This document shows, piece by piece, positions 1 to 4,680 of a stretch of 5,246 nucleotides of DNA. Source of the DNA: an uncultured Chloroflexota bacterium (GTDB taxonomy: Bacteria > Chloroflexota > Limnocylindria > Limnocylindrales > CSP1-4); contig CAIYZX010000666.1 of assembly GCA_903930745.1 (NCBI GenBank), positions 1-5,246 on the forward strand, given 5' to 3'. The position numbers and the translations under genes are program-made. Position 1 is the first letter of the stretch, and every line of letters begins with the position of its first letter. Below the pieces are notes generated by a model. The model did no database searches. It was not told the DNA's origin and worked only from the letters and a program-made list of their open reading frames with translations.

Positions 1-1227
1 GGCGAGAAGCTGGGCCCGCTGGCCGGCGTCCCGTTCAGCGTGAAGGAGAACATCGACGTTGCAGGCTCCGCCACCACCTGGGGCTCCGCCGCCCTCGCCG
101 GGCAGATCGCCTCGATGGACGCGCCGATGGTGGCCCGCCTGCGCGAGGCCGGCGCCATCCCGGTTGCCCGCACCAACCTGCCGGACTTCGCGTTCCGCTG
201 GGACACGGTGAGCAGCCGTGCCGGCCGCACCCGCAACCCGTGGGATCTCACCCGAACCCCCGGCGGCTCGTCCGGCGGCGAGGCCGCAACGTCCGCCACG
301 GGCATGACGCCCTTCGGCCTGGGCAACGACCTCGGCGGCTCCCTCCGCATCCCGGCCCAGATGTGCGGCGTCTCCTCGCTGCGGCCATCGCGCGGACGGG
401 TGGCGGATGCGGCCGTCACGCAGCCGGGCGCCACCACGCCGCTGGCGTTCCAGGTCACCAACACGCAGGGCCCGGTCGCCCGCAAGGTGGCGGATCTCCG
501 GCTGGTGCTGGACGTCATCAGCGCACCGGACCCGGACGGCCGCGACCCGCAGTGGGTGCCGGCGCCGCTGGAGACCGGCAGGACGAATCGTCCCGTGCGC
601 GTCGCGGTGGTCCGCGACCCGCTCGGTGGCGGCATCGATCCGCAGGTGCGTGCCGGCATCGACCGCGCAGCGGGCTTCCTTGCCGACGCCGGCTACGAGG
701 TGGTGGACGCCGAGCCGCCGATGCTTGCCGAGGCCACCAAGGCCTGGGTCGAAGCGGTCTGGGCGGATCTCGGGCTCCTGCTGCCGTCGATGGCACCCAT
801 CACCGGCGAGGAGCAGGCCCGCTTCGTGGGCGCCTGCCTGGAGAACGGTGTCTTCGCGCCCGTCGACCAGCCCGCTGCGCTCCATGCCTGGATCGCGGTC
901 CACCAGTTGGGCGCCGCCTGGGCGAAGTTCTTCACGGACTTCCCGATCATCCTGGCGCCCGTCTCCTGCGAGCGTCCGTGGGTCCACCTCGACGACATCT
1001 CGCGCATCTCGGAGCTTGTCTTCGCCTGCAGGATGCTGTGGCCGGTGAACATCCTTGGCCTGCCGGCCTGCACCGTGCCGGTGGGCGTGGACGAGGGCCT
1101 GCCGCAGGCGGTCCAGCTCATCGGGGGCCGCTTCACGGAGCACCTGCTCCTCGACGCCGGCCAGGTCATCGAGGATCGCGTGCCTGCCCTCACCCCCATC
1201 TCGCCCCGGGTGCCCGTCATGGCGTGA
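1..1227 (+). CDS. Amidase-signature family hydrolase, 5'-truncated by window edge
   Basis: Members of this family hydrolyse carboxamide bonds with a Ser-cisSer-Lys triad; GatA and fatty acid amide hydrolase belong here. The frame is open from base 1, so the GTG at 40 is an internal Val and the true start lies to the left. 408 residues are visible; family members are usually about 450-500, so roughly 60 are missing. Visible residue 15 is the catalytic Lys in GVPFSVKEN. The Gly/Ser-rich signature GGSSGGEAA holds the cis-Ser (residue 90), and the nucleophile is Ser114 in DLGGSLRIPA. The Lys-Ser and Ser-Ser gaps of 75 and 24 equal those I recall for FAAH (142/217/241). The usual SDTGGS reads NDLGGS here. 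There is no signal peptide or membrane segment in the visible part. The substrate cannot be inferred: neither gatB nor gatC is adjacent, and the gene converges on the suf genes without sharing their operon. Confidence 0.95.
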   Translation, partial: GEKLGPLAGVPFSVKENIDVAGSATTWGSAALAGQIASMDAPMVARLREAGAIPVARTNLPDFAFRWDTVSSRAGRTRNPWDLTRTPGGSSGGEAATSATGMTPFGLGNDLGGSLRIPAQMCGVSSLRPSRGRVADAAVTQPGATTPLAFQVTNTQGPVARKVADLRLVLDVISAPDPDGRDPQWVPAPLETGRTNRPVRVAVVRDPLGGGIDPQVRAGIDRAAGFLADAGYEVVDAEPPMLAEATKAWVEAVWADLGLLLPSMAPITGEEQARFVGACLENGVFAPVDQPAALHAWIAVHQLGAAWAKFFTDFPIILAPVSCERPWVHLDDISRISELVFACRMLWPVNILGLPACTVPVGVDEGLPQAVQLIGGRFTEHLLLDAGQVIEDRVPALTPISPRVPVMA

Positions 1228-1230
1228 CGG

Positions 1231-1255
1231 GTGGGCCGCCCGCACAGCGGCCCGC
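1231..1255 (+). terminator. Hairpin just after the amidase stop, probable terminator
   Basis: Perfect 7-bp arms GGGCCGC (1233-1239) and GCGGCCC (1247-1253) enclose a 7-nt loop. A G-U and a G-C pair extend the stem outward to 1231/1255. It begins 3 nt after the amidase TGA. No U-tract follows (the next bases are ATCCCCCTCG), so it is a GC-rich stem without the classical rho-independent tail. The terminator role is inferred from position. Confidence 0.5.
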
Positions 1256-1273
1256 ATCCCCCTCGCAATCTCC

Positions 1274-1314
1274 GGCGCCGCGCCAGGCAGGGTCCAGACC
1301 CATGGCGCGGCGCC
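1274..1314. terminator. Large perfect inverted repeat between convergent genes, candidate bidirectional terminator
   Basis: An 11-bp perfect inverted repeat, GGCGCCGCGCC (1274-1284) and GGCGCGGCGCC (1304-1314), gains a twelfth A-T pair at 1285/1303. Inside it is a second nested stem, GGGTC (1290-1294) against GACCC (1297-1301). It sits midway between the amidase stop and the sufS stop, which face each other, so either transcript would fold it. There is no T-tract on either side. Termination in both directions, or transcript 3'-end protection, is inferred. Confidence 0.5.
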
Positions 1315-1349
1315 TCCGCGTCAGCGACCGGGACGGGCGTGATCCTACG

Positions 1350-1367
1350 CGGGGGCGCCGGCCCCCG
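1350..1367 (-). terminator. Hairpin immediately after the sufS stop, probable operon terminator
   Basis: Arms CGGGGGC (1350-1356) and GCCCCCG (1361-1367) form a perfect 7-bp stem with a 4-nt loop. On the minus strand it starts 2 nt after the sufS TGA. No U-run follows. Its position at the end of the last gene of the suf cluster suggests termination or 3'-end stabilisation. Confidence 0.5.
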
Positions 1368-1369
1368 GA

Positions 1370-2623
1370 TCAGGCGAAGAGCCTCTGGACCTCGCGCAGG
1401 GCGGCGGCCAGGGCGTCGATGTCCGCCTTGGTGGTGTACACGCCGAACGAGGCGCGCGCGGTGGCGGCCAGGTCCAGGCGCTCGTGGAGCGGCATGGTGC
1501 AGTGGTGGCCGGCGCGGATCGCCACGCCGAAGCGGTCCAGCACCTGGGCCACGTCATGCGGGTGCACGCCCGGGACGTTGAACGGGACCACGCCGCCACG
1601 GATGTCCGCGGGCGGGCCGTACAGCTCGATGCCGGGGATCTCGCGCGCCAGCGTCTCCAGCGCGTACGCCACCAGCTCGCGCTCGTGCTCGCGGACGCGG
1701 TCCATGCCCAGGTTGCGCAGGTAGTCCGCCGCCACACCAAGGCCGATCTGGGCGCTGATGTCCGGCGTCCCCGCCTCGAACTTCCAGGGAATGTCGTTCC
1801 ACTCGGAGCGGCGGAGGTGGACCTCGCGGATCATGTCGCCGCCGCCCATGAACGGCGGCATCGCCTCGAGCAGCTCGCGGCGGCCCCACAGCACACCGGA
1901 GCCCGTGGGGCCCAGCGCCTTGTGGCCGGAGAAGACGTAGAAGTCGCAGCCGATGTCGGCCACGTCCACCGGCACGTGCGGCACGGCCTGGGCACCGTCG
2001 ATGAGGACGAGCGCGCCGGCCTCGTGGGCCATGCGGGTCATCTCCTTGACCGGGTTGATGGTGCCCAGCGTGTTGGAGACATGCGTGAAGGCGACGAGCT
2101 TGGGCCGCAGGCGGAGGAGAACCTCGAAGACGTCCAGGCGGAGCACGCCGTCGTCATCGATGGGGATGAACTCCAGGTCCCCGTCCTGCTCCTGGGTCAG
2201 GATCTGCCAGGGCACCAGGTTTGCGTGGTGCTCCATCTCCGTGAGGATGATGGCGTCACCGCGGTGGATGTTCTTGCGGCCCCACGTGTACGCGACGAGG
2301 TTGATGGACTCCGTGGCGTTGCGGGTCCAGATGACGGTGCGCGGGTCCGGGGCGCCGATGAGGGCGGCAACCTTGGCGCGGGCCCCCTCGTACGCCGCGG
2401 TGGCGCGCTCGCTCAGCTGGTAGATGCCGCGGTGGACGTTGGCGTTGTCCTGGCGGTAGTAGGCGTCCATCGCCTCGATGACCGCCTGCGGCTTCTGCGA
2501 CGTGGCCGCCGAGTCCAGGTAGACCAGCGGGTGGCCGAAGACCTGCTGGTCCAGGATCGGGAAGTCGGCGCGCAGCGCCGCCGGATCCAGGGGCGTGGCG
2601 TCCGTCCGAAGCTCGGCGGTCAT
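1370..2623 (-). CDS. sufS: Cysteine desulfurase SufS
   Basis: PLP-dependent group II cysteine desulfurase of 417 residues, the normal family length. It converts L-cysteine to L-alanine, leaving a persulfide on an active-site Cys that feeds Fe-S assembly in the cytoplasm. Visible landmarks are the N-terminal LDSAATSQKP (36-45), the HHAN motif with the PLP-stacking His at 132/133, Asp209 in LIDGAQ, the PLP-Schiff-base Lys235 in FSGHKALGPTG, and catalytic Cys375 in RAGHHCTMPLH. The chosen ATG at 2623 has GGAAGGAA 7 nt upstream. An open frame continues upstream to 2761, but it would overlap sufC and reads as low-complexity Pro/Arg/Ser, so I reject it. sufS lies 85 nt downstream of sufC and is the last gene before the hairpin-rich convergent gap. 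Its usual partner, SufU or SufE, is not in the window. Confidence 0.97.
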   Translation of the reverse strand: MTAELRTDATPLDPAALRADFPILDQQVFGHPLVYLDSAATSQKPQAVIEAMDAYYRQDNANVHRGIYQLSERATAAYEGARAKVAALIGAPDPRTVIWTRNATESINLVAYTWGRKNIHRGDAIILTEMEHHANLVPWQILTQEQDGDLEFIPIDDDGVLRLDVFEVLLRLRPKLVAFTHVSNTLGTINPVKEMTRMAHEAGALVLIDGAQAVPHVPVDVADIGCDFYVFSGHKALGPTGSGVLWGRRELLEAMPPFMGGGDMIREVHLRRSEWNDIPWKFEAGTPDISAQIGLGVAADYLRNLGMDRVREHERELVAYALETLAREIPGIELYGPPADIRGGVVPFNVPGVHPHDVAQVLDRFGVAIRAGHHCTMPLHERLDLAATARASFGVYTTKADIDALAAALREVQRLFA

Positions 2624-2630
2624 CGCGGGG

Positions 2631-2638
2631 TTCCTTCC
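2631..2638 (-). promoter_or_regulatory. Shine-Dalgarno site of sufS
   Basis: On the minus strand GGAAGGAA is followed by a 7-nt spacer and ATG (2623-2621). This fixes the sufS start against the longer open frame. The rest of the 85-nt sufC-sufS spacer (2624-2708) shows no promoter or terminator that I can defend, so the two genes are probably cotranscribed. Confidence 0.75.
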
Positions 2639-2708
2639 GTGCGGTCCGGCTGTCGGCTGGCGGCGGTCGGGCTGATTGCTCGTGGTTGCCTGGGGTTCGG
2701 GGCGGCGG

Positions 2709-3581
2709 CTAGCGCGCGGCCGGCTCGGGCTCCTGGGGGACGGACAGGTCCTCGGTGGCATCGGTCTCGAGACCGGCCTCGCGCAGGATGGGCCCGTAGC
2801 CCTCCTCCTCGAGGCGCAGGGCGAGGTCCTTGCCGCCGGACGTGATGATCTGGCCGCGCGCCAGGACGTGGACCACGTCCGGCTTGATGTAGTTCAGCAG
2901 GCGCTGGTAGTGGGTGATGACCAGCACGCCCATGTTCTCGTTCAGCTGGGCGTTCACGCCTTCGGCCACGATGCGCAGCGCATCGATGTCCAGGCCCGAG
3001 TCCGTCTCGTCCAGGATGGCGAACTCCGGCTCCAGCATGGCCATCTGGAGCATCTCGAGGCGCTTCTTCTCACCGCCGCTGAAGCCGTCGTTGACGTAGC
3101 GGGTGGCGAAGGCGTCCTCCATCTTGAGGAGCGCCATCTTGGCGCGCATCCGCTTGCGGAACTCCAGCATGGTGAGGCCGCCGCGGGTGGGATCGGTGGG
3201 ATCCACGTCCGGGTTCTTGTCCACGCCCTGGAGCTTGGCGTTCACCGCGCTGCGGACGAAGCTGGCCACGCTGAGGCCGGGGATGGCCGTGGGGTACTGG
3301 AAGGCGAGGAAGAGGCCCAGGCGGGCACGCTTGTCCGCCGAGAGATCCAGCAGGTTGTAGCCCTTCCAGAGGACCTCGCCGCCCAGGATCTCGTAGGCGG
3401 GATGGCCCATCAGGGCGTAGGAGAGGGTGGTCTTGCCGGAGCCGTTGGGGCCCATGATCGCGTGGGTCTCGCCCTTGCGGATCGTGAGGTTGATCCCCTT
3501 GAGGATCTCGCGGTCGGGGTTGGCGGCCGGGGCGACACGCAGGTCGCGGATCACGAGCTCCCGGTCGTTGGCGTCGGTCAC
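2709..3581 (-). CDS. sufC: Fe-S cluster assembly ATPase SufC
   Basis: ABC-type ATPase of the SUF pathway. In the known systems it binds SufB and SufD, and ATP-driven SufC dimerisation opens the SufBCD scaffold for cluster building; it is soluble rather than a transporter part. The sequence shows Walker A GPNGSGKT (44-51), Q-loop Gln95 in AFQYP, ABC signature FSGGEKKR (167-174), Walker B AILDETDSGLD (188-198) and H-loop His224 in VITHYQR. HAIMGPNGSGK, NDGFSGGEKKR and the ETDSGLDIDAL stretch are specific to SufC among ABC proteins. At 290 residues it is about 40 longer than E. coli SufC, through a Gly/Asp/Pro-rich insert around 119-137 and an acidic tail after 271 (ETDATEDLSVPQEPE). The start is GTG at 3581, with a good SD. 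It lies 107 nt downstream of the regulator and 85 nt upstream of sufS. The usual neighbours sufB and sufD are missing. Confidence 0.98.
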   Translation of the reverse strand: MTDANDRELVIRDLRVAPAANPDREILKGINLTIRKGETHAIMGPNGSGKTTLSYALMGHPAYEILGGEVLWKGYNLLDLSADKRARLGLFLAFQYPTAIPGLSVASFVRSAVNAKLQGVDKNPDVDPTDPTRGGLTMLEFRKRMRAKMALLKMEDAFATRYVNDGFSGGEKKRLEMLQMAMLEPEFAILDETDSGLDIDALRIVAEGVNAQLNENMGVLVITHYQRLLNYIKPDVVHVLARGQIITSGGKDLALRLEEEGYGPILREAGLETDATEDLSVPQEPEPAAR

Positions 3582-3589
3582 GAGTCTGG

Positions 3590-3600
3590 CTCCTGCTCCT
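3590..3600 (-). promoter_or_regulatory. Shine-Dalgarno site of sufC (GTG start)
   Basis: On the minus strand AGGAGCAGGAG ends 8 nt before the GTG at 3581-3579. The two overlapping AGGAG cores both lie within plausible range, and the nearer one has the better spacing. This supports the GTG start, since no ATG lies at that position. Confidence 0.7.
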
Positions 3601-3666
3601 GGTGAGCGGCTGTCTTGCTGGTTGATGCGCCTGCGGGGCGGGCGATCCGTCGCGTGGTGTTCGCGG

Positions 3667-3686
3667 CAGACCGTCCGGCCGGTCTG
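3667..3686 (-). terminator. Hairpin directly after the regulator stop, possible partial terminator or processing signal
   Basis: Perfect 7-bp arms CAGACCG (3667-3673) and CGGTCTG (3680-3686) enclose a 6-nt loop. On the minus strand the stem begins 2 nt after the rrf2 TGA, upstream of sufC. No U-tract follows, and no clear sufC promoter is visible in 3582-3666. I therefore read it as an intra-operon element that may reduce or separate readthrough. The function is inferred. Confidence 0.4.
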
Positions 3687-3688
3687 GC

Positions 3689-4213
3689 TCAGGCGGTTGC
3701 GGACTCCCCCGCCGCGGCCGCGGCCCGGGACGAGGCCGTGTTCCGCGGTTCGAGGGTGATGTGGTGGACCGGGACGAGGTCCGCGAGGGTCATCGAGTCA
3801 AGCGCGCCGGCGATTGCGTCCCGGACCCTGACCCAGAGCATGTTCACGGTGCACCGGGCGGACCGGGCGCAGGCGGCGTGCTCCGGTGAGTCGGAGGCGC
3901 AGATCATTGGCGCGATGGGGCCCTCCAGGGCGCGGAGGACCTCCCCCATCCGGATCAGGTTGGGCGCCATCGTCAGCTCGTAGCCGCCGCGGGCACCTCT
4001 TGTGGACGTGACCAGGCCGGCGTCCCGGAGGCTGGTGACCAGCTGCTCCAGGTAGGCGCGCGGCAGATCCTCGTCCGCTGCGATCTCGGAAAGGCTGGCG
4101 GGCCCCAGCCCGTACCGCCGCCCGAGCTGCACCATCAGGCGCACGCCGTACTCACCCTTCGTGGAGAAGGCGAGCGCGCCGGTGCCGTGATAGTTGGCTC
4201 GCTGCTGCGTCAG
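3689..4213 (-). CDS. Rrf2-family (IscR-like) Fe-S transcriptional regulator of the suf genes
   Basis: Winged-helix Rrf2 protein resembling IscR. With a CTG start at 4213 it has 174 residues. The N-terminal signature FSTKGEYGVRLM (16-27) is followed by the recognition region SEIAADEDLPRAYLEQLVTSLRDAGLV and the wing STRGARGGYEL. The effector region carries Cys105, Cys115 and Cys121 (C-x9-C-x5-C), then the IscR-like CTVNMLW...MTLADLV. E. coli IscR has C-x5-C-x5-C and a His ligand three residues after the last Cys; that place is Asn124 here. Start choice: the only conventional in-frame start is TTG at 4297, but it lies inside the putative operator, has no SD and would add a Pro/Gly/Arg-rich leader. 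CTG at 4213 follows GGAGG by 9 nt. Family proteins normally begin a few residues before STKG, so even this leaves an unusual 15-residue extension. It is the first gene before sufC, so it probably controls itself and the suf genes. Confidence 0.9.
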   Translation of the reverse strand: MTQQRANYHGTGALAFSTKGEYGVRLMVQLGRRYGLGPASLSEIAADEDLPRAYLEQLVTSLRDAGLVTSTRGARGGYELTMAPNLIRMGEVLRALEGPIAPMICASDSPEHAACARSARCTVNMLWVRVRDAIAGALDSMTLADLVPVHHITLEPRNTASSRAAAAAGESATA

Positions 4214-4222
4214 GGCCGGGGT

Positions 4223-4227
4223 CCTCC
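4223..4227 (-). promoter_or_regulatory. GGAGG Shine-Dalgarno candidate for the regulator (CTG start)
   Basis: GGAGG on the minus strand, 9 nt before the in-frame CTG at 4213-4211. It is the only strong SD between the predicted transcription start and the conserved coding region. In such GC-rich sequence a chance match is possible. Confidence 0.45.
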
Positions 4228-4258
4228 GGGGCCGTCGGAGGTTCCCAGGGGGGACGCC

Positions 4259-4280
4259 CGCGGCGGGGGGACCCGCCGCG
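4259..4280 (-). other. Strong hairpin in the 5' leader of the regulator-suf transcript
   Basis: A 9-bp perfect inverted repeat, CGCGGCGGG (4259-4267) and CCCGCCGCG (4272-4280), encloses a 4-nt loop. It lies between the predicted transcription start (about 4306) and the SD at 4227, inside an approximately 93-nt leader. It could influence transcript stability or translation. No U-tract follows, so a classical attenuator is not supported. Confidence 0.5.
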
Positions 4281-4286
4281 CCTGGG

Positions 4287-4311
4287 AAATCCGACAAGTT
4301 TCGTCGGATAT
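4287..4311. promoter_or_regulatory. IscR type-1-like operator overlapping the transcription start
   Basis: Perfect palindrome ATCCGAC-N7-GTCGGAT at 4289-4309. The GAC-N7-GTC core and the YY/RR flanks match the E. coli IscR type-1 site pattern as I recall it. The flanking AAA on the left and TAT on the right (within 4287-4311) also partly agree with that consensus. The palindrome starts about 4 bp downstream of the predicted -10 and covers the predicted start of transcription. A bound regulator would block its own promoter. No second copy was seen before sufC. Confidence 0.72.
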
Positions 4312-4312
4312 G

Positions 4313-4342
4313 AGTCTAGCCCCGTCCGCGCGAGGGCGTCAA
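4313..4342 (-). promoter_or_regulatory. Sigma70-type promoter of the regulator-sufC-sufS transcript
   Basis: On the minus strand -35 TTGACG (4342-4337, 5 of 6 to consensus) and -10 TAGACT (4318-4313, 4 of 6) are separated by 18 bp. This predicts a start near 4306, inside the palindromic operator. The agreement of promoter, operator and gene order is stronger than the hexamers alone. Confidence 0.6.
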
Positions 4343-4377
4343 CGACGCGGCCCCTGCGGTCTCCGGGGCCCGTGCCG

Positions 4378-4407
4378 GGGTGTCGCGTACAAGTCGACGA
4401 ATCCGGG
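4378..4407 (+). repeat. Repeat copy A (core TGTCGCGTACAAGTCGAC)
   Basis: A 30-bp unit on the plus strand. It matches copy C, read on the opposite strand, at 27 of 30 positions, with differences only at unit positions 16, 25 and 26. It contains the imperfect dyad GTCG-N9-CGAC (4382-4398). It lies about 36 bp upstream of the suf -35 hexamer. Confidence 0.75.
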
Positions 4408-4493
4408 AGATTCCGTGTGCTTCCGGGTCTTCGGGGCCGGGTCCATCGCCGGTGCCGATGGCGGGCGCCCCCACCATGCCCTCGACCAATCGC

Positions 4494-4505
4494 GAACCCG
4501 GGTTC
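4494..4505. repeat. 12-bp perfect palindrome GAACCCGGGTTC
   Basis: A perfect self-complementary 12-mer directly abutting repeat copy B on its left. It could be part of the same element or an independent protein-binding site. Nothing in the sequence decides between them. Confidence 0.5.
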
Positions 4506-4523
4506 TGTCGCGTACCAGTCAAC
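4505..4523 (+). repeat. Repeat copy B, shorter and diverged
   Basis: TGTCGCGTACCAGTCAAC (4506-4523) matches copy A at 16 of 18 positions in the same orientation. The similarity stops after this core. The dyad is reduced to GTCG-N9-CAAC. Confidence 0.65.
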
Positions 4524-4559
4524 ACGGCTCGCCTGACCACCCCGCCGGGGTTGCCCATC

Positions 4560-4589
4560 CCCGATTTCGTCGAGTTGTACGCGACACCC
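4560..4589 (-). repeat. Repeat copy C, inverted relative to A
   Basis: Minus-strand counterpart of copy A, 27 of 30 identical, including the outer GGG at both ends. With A it forms inverted repeats bounding 212 bp (4378-4589). Its GTCG-N9-CGAC dyad is at 4569-4585. Its outer flank (TGCCACGGG on the minus strand) is also shared with copy D. Confidence 0.75.
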
Positions 4590-4621
4590 GTGGCAACGCG
4601 GCGGGGCCCCGGGGCACAGGT

Positions 4622-4642
4622 GTCGACTGGCAGGCGACACCC
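4622..4642 (-). repeat. Repeat copy D, inverted relative to A and B
   Basis: On the minus strand GTGTCGCCTGCCAGTCGAC matches the core of copy A at 16 of 19 positions, with GGG shared just upstream. The dyad here is extended to GGTGTCG-N9-CGACACC (4619-4641), the most symmetric of the four. It lies about 40 bp beyond the stop of the winged-helix gene. Confidence 0.65.
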
Positions 4643-4680
4643 GCGGCAGCGCCGTGCGCGGGGAGGGAGACGCGGTGGGG

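Larger units (their letters stand above)
4343..4680. other. Gene-free spacer rich in short repeats
   Basis: This 338-bp stretch lies between the suf promoter and the stop of the winged-helix gene. I see no convincing coding sequence: the open frames have no family features and run over into flanking elements. Its main content is four copies of a TGTCGCGTAC-type repeat (entries below), a 12-bp palindrome and several minor GC-rich palindromes such as ACCCCG-C-CGGGGT (4539-4551). No terminator with a T-tract for the winged-helix gene was found. Confidence 0.6.

Noticed and set aside
240..1724. Plus-strand frame running through the amidase and into the sufS 3' region
   Set aside because: Arg/Gly/Pro-rich translation with no domain. 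It crosses a stop codon and three hairpins and is out of frame with the conserved amidase.
2624..2761. N-terminal extension of SufS by 46 residues to a start at 2761
   Set aside because: It overlaps the 3' end of sufC, reads as Pro/Arg/Ser-rich low complexity, and the ATG at 2623 has a good SD and the usual SufS length.
1484..2845. Long plus-strand open frame opposite sufS (about 450 codons)
   Set aside because: Its composition (Val/Asp/His/Arg-rich with no domain) is that expected for the complement of a high-GC gene, and it runs across the sufS-sufC boundary.
2676..3605. Plus-strand open frame opposite sufC
   Set aside because: It mirrors the codons of a clearly conserved sufC and has no family motif.
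4349..4370. GGCCCC-N10-GGGGCC hairpin upstream of the suf promoter
   Set aside because: Short, made only of G and C, with a long loop; expected by chance at this base composition.
4289..4401. Possible relation of the operator to repeat copy A through the shared heptamer CGACGAA
   Set aside because: Only seven bases are shared, in different positions relative to the dyads; too little to treat them as one site family.
4443..4461. Inverted repeat CCATCG-N7-CGATGG
   Set aside because: Six-bp arms in a GC-rich spacer are likely by chance, and it is not shared with the repeat copies.
4378..4642. CRISPR-like reading of the four repeats
   Set aside because: Copies lie in opposite orientations with unequal spacing (about 125, 80 and 53 bp between cores) and uneven identity, so this is not an array.
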